From assembly GCF_004349235.1 (NCBI RefSeq), contig NZ_SMKY01000026.1, forward strand, positions 1-56,050: 56,050 nucleotides of DNA, written 5' to 3'. This stretch comes from Actinomadura darangshiensis (GTDB lineage: Bacteria; Actinomycetota; Actinomycetes; Streptosporangiales; Streptosporangiaceae). The notes below the pieces were generated by a model. It had not been told where the DNA came from and did not search any database. It saw only the letters and a program-made list of their open reading frames with translations. This document shows, one piece after another, positions 8,311-17,853 of the stretch. The position numbers and the translations under genes are program-made. The first letter of the stretch is position 1. Each line of letters opens with the position of its first letter.

Positions 8311-9027
8311 TCAGCTCTTCGGGGGGACGTAGGTCAGGCCGAGGTCGGCCGACACCTCGGTGAGCATCAGCTCGAACATGGGGGCGGCGTCGTCCAGGGC
8401 GAACTCCAGGTGCCCGAAGACCTCCAGGCTGACGTTGCCCTGGAGCCTGGTCCAGCACTTGAGGAACTGCTGGATCACGCCGAGCGGGAGGTCGACGCCG
8501 AGGACGCCGTCGCGGTAGCGGCGGAGCTGCTCGCGCAGGCCGGGGTCGATCTCGTCGTCGGCCGGCACCGGGAATGGGCTCTTCTTCCACAGCTCCAGGA
8601 ACAGGGCCATGAACGTCCAGCCGAACTGCCGGGCGCACTCCTCGGCGAAGTCGACGTCCTCCTGGTGCCCGGCGCCGCGCACGGGGGCGCCGAACAGCAG
8701 CGCGTACTCGCGGGGGTGCGCCAGCGCCCAGCTGCGGAACTGCCGGGCCGCCGTCATGAACTTGCCGCTCATGTCGCCCGGCGGTACGTCCTTCATGGCC
8801 GCGTGCAGGTCGCCGGTCACGTCGTTGAACAGCTCGCCGACCAGGTGCCGGAGCAGCTCGCCGTGGCTGCCGAAGTAGCGGTAGAGCGCCGGGGCCGTCA
8901 TGCCCATCTCGCGGGCGATGGCCCGCAGCGTCACCGCCTCGGGTCCCTCCTTGACGAGGATCCGCCGGGCGGTCTCGGAGATCTCCTTGACCGTCGCCGC
9001 GCGCAGCCGATCACGTCGCGATTCCAC
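8311..9027 (-). CDS. TetR/AcrR-family repressor, probable regulator of the divergent mmpL
   Basis: A 238-residue TetR-type protein. The N-terminal helix-turn-helix (about residues 15-55) includes AVTLRAIAREMGMTAPALYRYFGSHGELLRHL; the rest resembles the WHG-type ligand-binding domain. I chose the GTG at 9027 because GAAAGAGG lies about 9 bases upstream; the frame stays open for 19 more codons to 9084. It is divergent from mmpL across an intergenic region carrying inverted repeats, the standard arrangement for local autoregulation of an exporter. Convergent with the kinase gene, 6 bases from its stop. Confidence 0.88.
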   Translation of the reverse strand: MESRRDRLRAATVKEISETARRILVKEGPEAVTLRAIAREMGMTAPALYRYFGSHGELLRHLVGELFNDVTGDLHAAMKDVPPGDMSGKFMTAARQFRSWALAHPREYALLFGAPVRGAGHQEDVDFAEECARQFGWTFMALFLELWKKSPFPVPADDEIDPGLREQLRRYRDGVLGVDLPLGVIQQFLKCWTRLQGNVSLEVFGHLEFALDDAAPMFELMLTEVSADLGLTYVPPKS

Positions 9028-9116
9028 TCCGCCGCCCTCTTTCCCGGGGGTGCGCCGCCCGCGTCGCCGGGCCGCCCCTCGCATGATTCCCCAAAAACGC
9101 CCTTGACTAAAGCTAA

Positions 9117-9145
9117 CGCCGTATGCGAAGTTAACGGCATTCGCA
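9117..9145. promoter_or_regulatory. Inverted-repeat operator candidate between tetR and mmpL
   Basis: Two interleaved dyads lie in the AT-richer divergent region: TGCGAA (9124-9129) with TTCGCA (9140-9145), and GCCGT (9117-9121) with ACGGC (9134-9138). They fall between the repressor and exporter starts, where a TetR dimer would control both genes. Clear -35/-10 boxes could not be assigned. Confidence 0.5.
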
Positions 9146-9198
9146 GTTTACAGTGTTCACGCTAGTTACTCAATGTCACCGAGCGGGGAGTACGCGTC

Positions 9199-11409
9199 AT
9201 GTTCGATCGATGGGGAAGGTGGGTCCACCGGCGGCGGCGGTGGGTCCTCGCGGTCGCGGGCGCGGTGCTCGTGTTCGCCGCGGTGTGGGGGACGGGCGTC
9301 TTCGGCGCGCTGACCTCGTCCGGCGGCTTCGAGACGCCGGGCAGCGAGAGCGCCAAGGCCGCGCAGACCGCCGAGCACGACCTCGGCCGCGACGAGGCGG
9401 ACGTCGTGGTCCTCTACCAGGGGAAGGCCACCGTCGACGACCCGTCCTACCGGGCGTCGGTCGAGAAGGCGCTGGCCGCACTGCCGTCGGACAAGGTCTC
9501 CAAGACCAGCACGTACTGGACGACCAAGTCGCCGCAGTTCGTCAGCAAGGACCGCACGGCGACCTACGCCGTCCTGCAGCTCGCCGGCGCCGACGACGGC
9601 GCGCGGAGCGACGGCTACAAGGCGATCCAGGACGACCTGACCAAGGTGGGCGGGGGCCTCACCGCCAAGGTCGGCGGGTCCGTCGGCGTCGAGACGGCGA
9701 TCAACGAGCGCGTCTCGTCCGACATCGGGCGGGCCGAGGGCATGGCGATGCCGATCCTGCTGGTGCTGCTCGTGCTGATCTTCGGCGGGCTGGTGTCGGC
9801 GAGCCTGCCGCTGCTGATCGGCGGGCTGGCGATCCTCGGCTCGTTCACCGCGCTGCACGCGCTCAGCTACGTGACGGACGTGTCGATCTTCGCGGTGAAC
9901 ATCACGACGTTCCTCGGGCTCGGCCTCGCGATCGACTACGGGCTGTTCGTGGTGAGCAGGTTCCGCGAGGAGATCGCCCGGCACGGCGCCGGAGGCGTCC
10001 CGGGGGGTGTGGGGGGTCGCCCCCCCTCGGGAGGAACGGACGGCGACTCCGTCGAGGACGCGCTGGCCGCCACCATGGCCACGGCGGGGCGCACCGTCGC
10101 GGTCTCCGGCATCACGGTCGCGGTGTCGCTGTCCGGCCTGCTGCTGTTCGACCAGACCTTCCTGGTCTCGATGGGGTACGGCGGCATCGCGACCGTCTTC
10201 GTCTGCATGGCCGCGGCGCTGACCGTCCTGCCCGCGCTGCTGGCCGTCCTCGGGCCGAAGGTGAACGCGCTGTCGGTCCGGCGGCGCGGCGGGGCCGCCC
10301 GGTCCGATGGCTGGTGGGGACGCATCGCGCACAGCGTGATGCGCCGCCCGGTGATCTACGTGGTCGCGACCGTGGCGCTGCTGCTCGCCCTCGGCGCGCC
10401 GTTGCTGCGCATCAACTGGGGCGGCGTGGACGCCCAGGTGCTGCCGGGCGGCGCCGACGCGCGGGTCGTCAGCGAGTCGCTGGAGACGCGGTTCGCCCGC
10501 AACGCCACCAGCCCGATCGAGGCCGTGGTGACCGGGACGTCCGACCGGGCCGCGGTCCAGGCGTACGGGGCCCGCCTGGACGCGGTGCCCGGGATCACGG
10601 GCGCGGCGGTGACCGGCTCCGAGGGGACGACGACGCGGCTGGCGCTGACCTACGACGCCGACCCGAACTCGGGCGCCGCCCGCGATCTCGTCCAGCGGGT
10701 CCGGGACGTCCCGCCGCCCGCCGGAGCGCAGTCGCACGTCGGCGGCGTCACGGCCGACGTCGTCGACCAGCTCGGCAGCATCGGCGCCACCCTGCCGTGG
10801 CTGGCGCTGCTCGTCGGCGGCGTTACGTTCGTCCTGCTGTTCCTGGCCTTCGGGTCGGTGCTGCTGCCGCTGAAGGCGATCGTGATGAACATGCTGTCGC
10901 TGTCGGCCACCTTCGGCGCGGTCGTGCTGATCTTCCAGGACGGCCACCTGTCCGGCCCGCTGGGCTTCACCGCGACCGGCTCGATCTCCCCGGCCATGCC
11001 GATCCTGATGCTGGCCATGCTGTTCGGGATCTCGATGGACTACGAGGTGTTCCTGCTGTCGCGGGTCCGCGAGCAGTACGACCTGACCGGCTCCAACACC
11101 GCGGCCGTCGCGTCCGGCGTGCAGCGCACCGGCGCCATCATCACCAGTGCGGCGCTGCTGTTCATCGTCGTGATCGGGGCGTTCGCCACCTCCGGCATCA
11201 CGTTCATCAAGATGACCGGGGTCGGGATGGCCATCGCCATCCTGCTGGACGCGACGATCGTCCGGGCGCTGCTCGTGCCCGCGACGATGCGGCTGCTCGG
11301 CCGCGCGAACTGGTGGGCGCCCGGCCCCCTCGCCCGCCTCTACGGCCGGTTCGGCATCAAGGAGGGCGACTCCGCCGCCCCGCCCCGGACCCTGGAACCC
11401 GTGGGCTGA
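9199..11409 (+). CDS. MMPL/RND-family membrane transporter
   Basis: A 736-residue transporter of the MmpL class, which uses the proton gradient to export lipids or hydrophobic drugs. About 12 transmembrane segments in two RND repeats: TM1 near residues 14-35, a first extracytoplasmic domain to about 170, a TM block to about 350, a second outer domain, and a last TM block. The proton-relay signatures GLAIDYGLFVVSRFREE and FGISMDYEVFLLSRVREQ occur once in each half. ATG 9199 has GGGGAG 9 bases upstream. A glycine/proline-rich insert at residues 267-278 comes from a GC-rich palindrome. A strong hairpin follows the stop. Probably repressed by the divergent TetR protein. Confidence 0.92.
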   Translation: MFDRWGRWVHRRRRWVLAVAGAVLVFAAVWGTGVFGALTSSGGFETPGSESAKAAQTAEHDLGRDEADVVVLYQGKATVDDPSYRASVEKALAALPSDKVSKTSTYWTTKSPQFVSKDRTATYAVLQLAGADDGARSDGYKAIQDDLTKVGGGLTAKVGGSVGVETAINERVSSDIGRAEGMAMPILLVLLVLIFGGLVSASLPLLIGGLAILGSFTALHALSYVTDVSIFAVNITTFLGLGLAIDYGLFVVSRFREEIARHGAGGVPGGVGGRPPSGGTDGDSVEDALAATMATAGRTVAVSGITVAVSLSGLLLFDQTFLVSMGYGGIATVFVCMAAALTVLPALLAVLGPKVNALSVRRRGGAARSDGWWGRIAHSVMRRPVIYVVATVALLLALGAPLLRINWGGVDAQVLPGGADARVVSESLETRFARNATSPIEAVVTGTSDRAAVQAYGARLDAVPGITGAAVTGSEGTTTRLALTYDADPNSGAARDLVQRVRDVPPPAGAQSHVGGVTADVVDQLGSIGATLPWLALLVGGVTFVLLFLAFGSVLLPLKAIVMNMLSLSATFGAVVLIFQDGHLSGPLGFTATGSISPAMPILMLAMLFGISMDYEVFLLSRVREQYDLTGSNTAAVASGVQRTGAIITSAALLFIVVIGAFATSGITFIKMTGVGMAIAILLDATIVRALLVPATMRLLGRANWWAPGPLARLYGRFGIKEGDSAAPPRTLEPVG
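9998..10032. repeat. GC-rich palindrome inserted in frame within mmpL
   Basis: TCCCG (9998-10002) pairs with CGGGA (10028-10032), and the G6 run at 10011-10016 pairs with the C run at 10020-10026. It encodes VPGGVGGRPPSGG in the cytoplasmic loop after the first conserved MMPL signature. Similar G-run/C-run palindromes are scattered in actinomycete genomes (recollection), so it may be a small mobile repeat that kept frame. Confidence 0.5.
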
Positions 11410-11417
11410 GCATGCCC

Positions 11418-11447
11418 GGTGGCCGGCACGGCGAAGTGCCGGCCACC
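11418..11447 (+). terminator. Rho-independent-type hairpin after mmpL
   Basis: Perfect 12-bp stem GGTGGCCGGCAC / GTGCCGGCCACC with a 6-base loop, starting 8 bases after the mmpL stop. No U tract follows, as is common in high-GC actinomycetes. Confidence 0.65.
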
Positions 11448-11602
11448 AATGCGTGCAAACCGCTTGTGATCTGACTCACCCGGCGCGAGACTGAACCTCA
11501 TTCCACCGGCCGCGCCCCCGCGTGACGCCCACCGCGACGGCACCGCACCCGGCGGATCCCAAGAAACCACCCCGTCAGGGGCTGTTCCCTTTTGGAGGCA
11601 CC

Positions 11603-11905
11603 ATGTCCGCGCAGGTGATCACCGAAGCCGAGACGGCACTCGGGCACCTGGAACGCCTGACCGACGTTCTGCGCGCCGGCGGCTGGAGCGTCGAGGTCGC
11701 CGCACCCGCCGACCGCCGTCCCACCGCCCTCGTCGTCAACCCGAGCATGCGGGCGCTTCAGGAGAACGTCATCGCGGTGCGGGAGACGTCCGGAAGCGAC
11801 TGGTCGTACTGCTACGGCTGGGGCGAGCGGATCGCACCGTGCACCGACCCGTCCGGCGCGGCCAGCACGCTCGGCCGCGTCCTCGCCGCCCACCGCGACA
11901 ACTGA
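11603..11905 (+). CDS. Small hypothetical protein
   Basis: A 100-residue protein I do not recognise. ATG 11603 has a strong TTTTGGAGG signal 4-5 bases upstream, much better than the GTG at 11522 that extends the frame by 27 residues. It begins with a helix-like stretch (ITEAETALGHLERLTDVLRAGG), then reads like a small alpha/beta protein with two cysteines (near 75 and 83) in the second half; no signal peptide or membrane segment. The region upstream of 11603 (about 11450-11600) has no other gene. It converges on ku, with 13 bases between the stops. Confidence 0.7.
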   Translation: MSAQVITEAETALGHLERLTDVLRAGGWSVEVAAPADRRPTALVVNPSMRALQENVIAVRETSGSDWSYCYGWGERIAPCTDPSGAASTLGRVLAAHRDN

Positions 11906-11918
11906 ACCCGCCGAAACC

Positions 11919-12821
11919 TCAGGCCGACTTGCGGCTGCGGCTCTTCGCGGGCTCCTTCTTCGTGCCGGACTTCGAGGACGGCTTGCGCGCGGCGGGCTTC
12001 TTCTGAGCGGTGCCCTTGCCCGCGGCCGCCTTGCCGTCCTTCTCGCCGCGGCTCTTCTTGGCCGCCTCGACGCTGGCGCGCAGCGCGCTGAGCAGGTCCG
12101 CGGCGGGCTCCTCGTCGGCCTCCTCGGCGGGCCGGGCGACCTCCTTGCCCTCGATCTTCGCGTCGATCACCTGCTTGAGGGCCTCCCGGTAGGCGTCCTT
12201 GTACTCCGACGGGTCGAACTCCCCCTCCATCGACTCGATCAGCGACGTCGCCATCGACAGCTCCTGCTTGCGGATCTCGATGTCCTCGTCGAGGAACGCG
12301 AAGTCGGGGGCGCGGACCTCGTCCGGCCACAGCATGGTCTCCAGGACGAACACGCCCTCGCGGACCCGCAGCGTGGCGAGCGACTCCCGCTGCCGCAGCG
12401 CGACCTTGACGATCGCGACCTGGCCGGAGCTCTCCAGCGCGTCGCGCAGCAGCACGTACGGCTTGGCGCCCTGCTGGTCCGGCTCCAGGTAGTAGGACTT
12501 CGCGAAGTAGATCGGGTCGACCTCCTCGTTCTCCACGAACTGCAGGACGTCGATCCGCCGGCTGGACGACAGCGGCAGGTCGGCGAAGTCCTCGTCGGTG
12601 AGGATGACCATCTCGCCGCTGGGCAGCTCGTAGCCCTTGGCGATGTCGGAGTAGGGGACCTCCTCCCCGTCGACCGTGCACACCCGCTTGTACTTGATGC
12701 GCCCCCCGTCCTCCCGGTGCACCTGGTGGAAGGCGACGTCCCGCTGCTCGGTCGCCGAATAGAGCTTCACCGGTATGGTCACCAGACCGAAGGAGATCGC
12801 GCCCTTCCAGATACTGCGCAT
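11919..12821 (-). CDS. ku: Ku protein for non-homologous end joining
   Basis: A 300-residue bacterial Ku, the homodimeric ring that binds double-strand DNA ends and recruits LigD. The start MRSIWKGAISFGLVTIPVKL is the family hallmark; the core runs to about residue 245, followed by a lysine/alanine-rich tail (about 245-300) of the kind that helps DNA binding and ligase stimulation in actinomycete Ku. Divergent from the two LigD-type genes, so the break-repair module is complete except for the LigD phosphoesterase domain. A 112-bp spacer to the ligase gene holds both promoters. Confidence 0.95.
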   Translation of the reverse strand: MRSIWKGAISFGLVTIPVKLYSATEQRDVAFHQVHREDGGRIKYKRVCTVDGEEVPYSDIAKGYELPSGEMVILTDEDFADLPLSSSRRIDVLQFVENEEVDPIYFAKSYYLEPDQQGAKPYVLLRDALESSGQVAIVKVALRQRESLATLRVREGVFVLETMLWPDEVRAPDFAFLDEDIEIRKQELSMATSLIESMEGEFDPSEYKDAYREALKQVIDAKIEGKEVARPAEEADEEPAADLLSALRASVEAAKKSRGEKDGKAAAGKGTAQKKPAARKPSSKSGTKKEPAKSRSRKSA

Positions 12822-12933
12822 GATCCGTCCTTACCCAGCACGTTCCTGCCCCTAGCGTCGCAACCTCGTTCGATTTGCGCCAGAACGGGCCCTTGATCCT
12901 TTGCCGTGCGGCCGGACCGGGTAAGACGCCGGT

Positions 12934-13908
12934 ATGACCATGCCGTGGCCCGTTGAGCCGATGATGGCCGCCACCGGGGACCTCCCCTCCGACGGCGGCG
13001 ACTGGGGCCTGGAGCTCAAATGGGACGGGGTCCGCGTCCTGGCGCACGTCTCCGCCGACGGGGTGCGGGCCGTCGGGCGGCGCGGGAGCGAGGTGACCAG
13101 CCGGTATCCGGAGCTGTCCGCCCTCAGCGACCTGCTGCCCGACCACGACGTCGCGCTGGACGGCGAGGTCGTCGCCTTCGAGGAGGGGCGGCCCAGCTTC
13201 GAGCGCCTCCAGCGCCGGATGCACGTGAGCCGTCCCGACCCCCGGCTGACCCGCGAGGTGCCCGTCCGGTACGTGGTCTTCGACATCCTCTTCCTGGACG
13301 GGCACCTCCTGTTCGACATGCCGTACGCCGACCGCCGCTCGCTGCTCGACGACCTCGACCTGGCCGGAACCGGCCCCGTGGAGGTCCCCCCGTACCTGCA
13401 CGGCGGCGACAAGTCGCAGGTGGACGAGCTGCTCGCCTTCACCCGCGAGCAGCAGCTGGAGGGCCTGCTCGCCAAGCGGCTCGACTCCCCCTACCGTCCG
13501 GGCCGCCGCGTCGACTTCTGGCGCAAGGTGAAGAACTTCATGACGCGCGAGGTCGTCGTCTGCGGCTGGAAGCCCGGCAAGGGGCGGCGCGAAGGCGGAG
13601 TGGGATCGCTGCTCCTCGGCGAGTACGACCTGAAGGGCCTGCTGGGGTTCGTCGGCCACGTCGGCACGGGCTTCACCGACCGCGCACTGGACGAGCTGTA
13701 CGGGACGCTGTGGCCGCTGCGCCGTCCGACCAGCCCCTTCGACGAGCCCGTCCCGCGCGAGTTCGCCAAGGACGCCCAATGGGTTGAGCCCCGGCTCGTC
13801 GGGGAGGTCGCCTACAGCGCCCGCACCAGGGACGGCCGCCTGCGCTTCCCGTCCTGGCGGGGCCTGCGTGACGACAAGGACCCCCTGGAGGTCACGAGTG
13901 AGCAGTAA
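12934..13908 (+). CDS. ligD: ATP-dependent DNA ligase (LigD ligase domain as separate protein)
   Basis: A 324-residue ligase. The adenylation lysine is in ELKWDGVR near residue 29; further nucleotidyltransferase motifs are ALDGEVVAF, FDILFLDG, EGLLAKRLDSPY and DFWRKVKNF, followed by the OB-fold C-terminal domain (from about residue 205). In many bacteria this domain is fused to polymerase and phosphoesterase domains in one LigD; here it stands alone. It overlaps the polymerase gene by 11 bases and is divergent from ku, so it is very likely the end-joining ligase. Confidence 0.93.
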   Translation: MTMPWPVEPMMAATGDLPSDGGDWGLELKWDGVRVLAHVSADGVRAVGRRGSEVTSRYPELSALSDLLPDHDVALDGEVVAFEEGRPSFERLQRRMHVSRPDPRLTREVPVRYVVFDILFLDGHLLFDMPYADRRSLLDDLDLAGTGPVEVPPYLHGGDKSQVDELLAFTREQQLEGLLAKRLDSPYRPGRRVDFWRKVKNFMTREVVVCGWKPGKGRREGGVGSLLLGEYDLKGLLGFVGHVGTGFTDRALDELYGTLWPLRRPTSPFDEPVPREFAKDAQWVEPRLVGEVAYSARTRDGRLRFPSWRGLRDDKDPLEVTSEQ

Positions 13909-14806
13909 GCGGACGACCGTCGAGGTCGGCGGGCGGCAGGTCTCACTCTCCAACCTCGACAAGAGCCTCTACCCGGAGTTCACCAAGGGCGAGGTCATCG
14001 ACTACTACGCCCGCATCGCCCCGGCGCTGCTGCCGCACCTGAAGGACCGCGCCGCGACCCGGATCCGCTGGCCGGACGGCGTCGACGGCGGCAAGTTCTT
14101 CGAGAAGAACGCGCCGTCCCACACCCCGGACTGGGTGCGGACGGCGACGATCCCGACGCCGGGCAGTTCGACGGGCCGCGACACGCTCGACTTCGTCGTC
14201 GTCGACGACCTGCCGACGCTCGTGTGGTGCGCGAACCTCGCCGCGCTGGAACTGCACGTCCCGCAGTGGAAGGTCGGGCCGCGCGACAAGGTGCACAGCC
14301 CCGACCTGGTCGTCTTCGACCTGGACCCGGGCCCGCCCGCCACGATCGTGGAGGCGTGCGAGGTGGCCCGCCTCCTCCGCGACGTACTCGCCGAGGACGG
14401 CCTGGACTCCTACCCGAAGACGAGCGGCAAGAAGGGCCTGCACCTCTACGTGCCGGTCAAGGAGCCCAGGCACCCCGAGCGGACGTCGGAGTACGCGAAG
14501 GCCGCCGCGCAGCGCCTCGCCGAGGAGCACCCCGAGCTCGTCGTGGCGAAGATGGAGAAGCGGCTGCGCAAGGGCAAGATCTTCGTCGACTGGAGCCAGA
14601 ACAACCCCGCGAAGACGACCGTCGCGCCCTACTCGCTGCGCGCGGCGGGCCGCCCGTCGGTGTCGACGCCCATCACCTGGGACGAGCTGGAGGCGTGCGA
14701 GGACGCCGCCGACCTCGTGTTCGGCCCGGACGACGTCCTCACCCGCGTGGACAAGCACGGCGACCTTCTCAACCCGCTCCTGAAGGACCGGCAACCGCTT
14801 CCCTGA
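13898..14806 (+). CDS. ligD: LigD-type polymerase/primase (NHEJ polymerase domain)
   Basis: A 302-residue archaeo-eukaryotic primase-fold polymerase that fills gaps and adds (ribo)nucleotides at broken ends. LSNLDKSLYPEFTKGEVIDYY near the start and WCANLAALELH are family signatures; the metal-binding DxD is in VFDLDPG. GTG 13898 overlaps the ligase gene by 11 bases (translational coupling). No phosphoesterase domain is attached, and no such gene is nearby. A flavoprotein gene follows about 100 bases later. Confidence 0.92.
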   Translation: MSSKRTTVEVGGRQVSLSNLDKSLYPEFTKGEVIDYYARIAPALLPHLKDRAATRIRWPDGVDGGKFFEKNAPSHTPDWVRTATIPTPGSSTGRDTLDFVVVDDLPTLVWCANLAALELHVPQWKVGPRDKVHSPDLVVFDLDPGPPATIVEACEVARLLRDVLAEDGLDSYPKTSGKKGLHLYVPVKEPRHPERTSEYAKAAAQRLAEEHPELVVAKMEKRLRKGKIFVDWSQNNPAKTTVAPYSLRAAGRPSVSTPITWDELEACEDAADLVFGPDDVLTRVDKHGDLLNPLLKDRQPLP

Positions 14807-14905
14807 CATTTCGCGTGCCCTATGTGTTCGAACCGGCACGCTCCGGCACCGGATTCCGTCACCATGGTCATAGGGGACACGACGCCGTGGCGGAAGGATG
14901 AACAG

Positions 14906-16223
<1,318 letters not shown>

Positions 16224-16231
<8 letters not shown>

Positions 16232-16257
16232 ACGCCTAGAGGCTGTGAACGCCTGGA
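16224..16257 (+). repeat. 17-bp tandem duplication across a stop codon
   Basis: GGCTGTGAACGCCTAGA at 16224-16240 is repeated at 16241-16257 with one mismatch. The first copy contains the TGA stop of the flavoprotein; the second repeats that TGA and runs into the GGAGGAGG ribosome-binding site of the next gene. Confidence 0.85.
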
Positions 16258-16267
16258 GGAGGACGCG

Positions 16268-16486
16268 ATGAGCGAGACCGACGACCTGGAACAGCCCCCG
16301 CCCGACGACGTCGGCGGAGGCGGCGCGGCCACCGAGGCGAACGAGGCCGACGCGGCCGAGCAGCGGGCCGGGCTCGACGAGGCGGACGACCGCGTCGACC
16401 GGGCCCCGATGCCGGACGACGCCAACGAGGCCGACGCGGCCGAGCAGCGCCGCGAGGTACGGCTGGACGAGGACGACTACCGCTGA
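16268..16486 (+). CDS. Small acidic repeat protein
   Basis: A 72-residue, very acidic, cysteine-free protein, probably disordered. It contains two copies of ANEADAAEQR (about residues 24-33 and 51-60) and ends with DEDDYR. I recall short actinomycete hypothetical proteins with the same EANEADAAEQ...DEDDYR pattern, but no function. The GGAGGAGG signal 6 bases before ATG is strong, arguing for real translation. It follows the flavoprotein by 36 bases and may be cotranscribed. A role as a flexible binding partner is speculation. Confidence 0.7.
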   Translation: MSETDDLEQPPPDDVGGGGAATEANEADAAEQRAGLDEADDRVDRAPMPDDANEADAAEQRREVRLDEDDYR

Positions 16487-16616
16487 CCCGCCGGCCGCGG
16501 CCGCACCGGTCCGGTCCACAGGCAGGAAGGTTTACCGAAAGATCGGGTCCGGGATGCGCCCGGTCCCGGCAGGAATACACTGACCTGCGCGAAGGAACGC
16601 CGGCGGGCCTCGCCCC

Positions 16617-16646
16617 GTGACCAACGGAGTTACTCGCGCGTAGGAT
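16617..16646 (+). promoter_or_regulatory. Candidate promoter of the TetR/DUF3107 unit
   Basis: GTGACC (16617-16622) and TAGGAT (16641-16646) separated by 18 bases resemble actinobacterial housekeeping boxes, about 65 bases before the TetR start. The 226-bp gap 16487-16712 holds nothing else recognisable. Confidence 0.3.
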
Positions 16647-16712
16647 GATGAGACTGTTCCCACGCGATGGACGACCCCCCATCCGTCGCACTATCGGTGA
16701 TCGGAGAGTGTG

Positions 16713-17342
16713 GTGACCGCGACCCCGGACGCCCGCCCCCGTGGCACGAGGCTGCCGCGACTGGCGCGTCGCAAGCAGCTCCTCGGCGCGGCCCAGGAGG
16801 TGTTCGTCGCGCAGGGGTACCACGCTGCGGCGATGGATGAGATCGCCGAGCGCGCCGGCGTCAGCAAACCCGTGCTCTACCAGCACTTCCCGGGCAAGCT
16901 GGAGCTGTACCTGGCGCTGCTGGACGAGCACGCCGAGGCCCTGGTGAAGATCGTCCGCGAGGCGCTGGACTCCACCACGGACAACAAGCTCCGCGTGCAG
17001 GCGAGCATGCAGGCCTTCTACGACTTCGTGGCCGGCGACGGCGAGGCGTACCGGCTCGTGTTCGAGTCCGACCTGCGCAACGTGGCGCCCGTCCGGGCCC
17101 GGGTCGACCGCGCCAACCAGCAGTGCGCCGAAATGATCGCCCAGGTCATCGCCGAGGACACCAACGCCCCCGCCGAGGAGGCGCAGCTGCTCGGCATGGG
17201 CCTGGTCGGCATGGCCGAGGTCAGCGCCCGGTTCTGGCTGTCCCAGCACCGCTCGATCCCCAAGGACACCGCCGAGAAGATCATCGCCCGGCTCGCCTGG
17301 CGCGGCATCTCCGGCTTCCCGCGCACCTCCGACCAGGGCTGA
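16713..17342 (+). CDS. TetR-family regulator (Rv3208-type position)
   Basis: A 209-residue regulator. Helix-turn-helix about residues 25-65: AAMDEIAERAGVSKPVLYQHFPGKLELYLALLDEH; the C-terminal domain is all helical. GTG 16713 is chosen over the adjacent GTG 16710 for better spacing to GGAGAG (16703-16708). The order TetR - DUF3107 - (later) DEAD helicase matches, from memory, the Rv3208-Rv3208A-rhlE block of mycobacteria, so this is a conserved actinobacterial gene rather than a local drug-resistance regulator. The target is unknown. Confidence 0.88.
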   Translation: MTATPDARPRGTRLPRLARRKQLLGAAQEVFVAQGYHAAAMDEIAERAGVSKPVLYQHFPGKLELYLALLDEHAEALVKIVREALDSTTDNKLRVQASMQAFYDFVAGDGEAYRLVFESDLRNVAPVRARVDRANQQCAEMIAQVIAEDTNAPAEEAQLLGMGLVGMAEVSARFWLSQHRSIPKDTAEKIIARLAWRGISGFPRTSDQG

Positions 17343-17488
17343 GCCGTCCCGTCCGGGGCGTTCGCCCGCCGGCCCGCGTTCACCCACGGCACAACCGGCC
17401 GGCGGCACGTCCGGCGATCTCCGTGCGACCATCGGGGGGACGGGTCCGCCGGCGGTCGGCGGGACGCGCCCGAAGACGGGAGCAGCGC

Positions 17489-17722
17489 GTGCAGGTTCGC
17501 ATCGGGGTCCAGAACGTGGCCAAGGAGCTCGTGGTCGACACGGGGCAGTCGGCCGACGAGGTGCAGAACGCCCTCGCCGAGGCGCTCGCCGAGCCGGACG
17601 GCGTGCTGGTGCTGAAGGACCGCCGCGCCGGGCGGATCGTCGTCCCGGCCCGCCGCGTCGGCTACCTGGAGATCGCCGAGGACGAGCAGCGCAGCGTCGG
17701 CTTCGGCACCCAGTACGCCTGA
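17489..17722 (+). CDS. DUF3107 family small protein
   Basis: A 77-residue protein: MQVRIGVQNVAKELVVDTGQ at the start and RIVVPARRVGYLEIAE near the end are typical of DUF3107, a short cytosolic actinobacterial family of unknown function predicted as a small beta-alpha fold. GTG 17489 has GGGAG about 6 bases upstream. It follows the TetR gene as in mycobacteria (Rv3208A/TB9.4). Too short to be an enzyme by itself. Confidence 0.85.
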   Translation: MQVRIGVQNVAKELVVDTGQSADEVQNALAEALAEPDGVLVLKDRRAGRIVVPARRVGYLEIAEDEQRSVGFGTQYA

Positions 17723-17784
17723 GCCCGCCGCGCCCGGCCCCGGGGGACTTTACCCCCGTTCCCACCCGCCTTGACCTGGGCTTT

Positions 17785-17808
17785 GTTTCATTCCGGCAGA
17801 AGGGGCAT
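17785..17808 (+). promoter_or_regulatory. Possible stress sigma factor (SigB-type) promoter
   Basis: GTTT (17785-17788) and GGGCAT (17803-17808), 14 bases apart, resemble the Streptomyces SigB-group consensus GTTT-N14-16-GGGTAT with one mismatch. It lies about 45 bases upstream of a GlsB/YeaQ-type stress gene, a class often under general-stress control. Confidence 0.35.
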
Positions 17809-17853
17809 ATCGATCTCCACCACGGGCCGGTCCGGCCCACGGAAAAGGAATGG

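Noticed and set aside
9153..11474. Very long plus-strand frame overlapping mmpL
   Set aside because: Shadow of the MmpL gene; it has no ribosome-binding site and no membrane segments.
16268..16486. Acidic small ORF as a shadow
   Set aside because: Kept as a gene: it has a strong GGAGGAGG and an internal amino-acid repeat.
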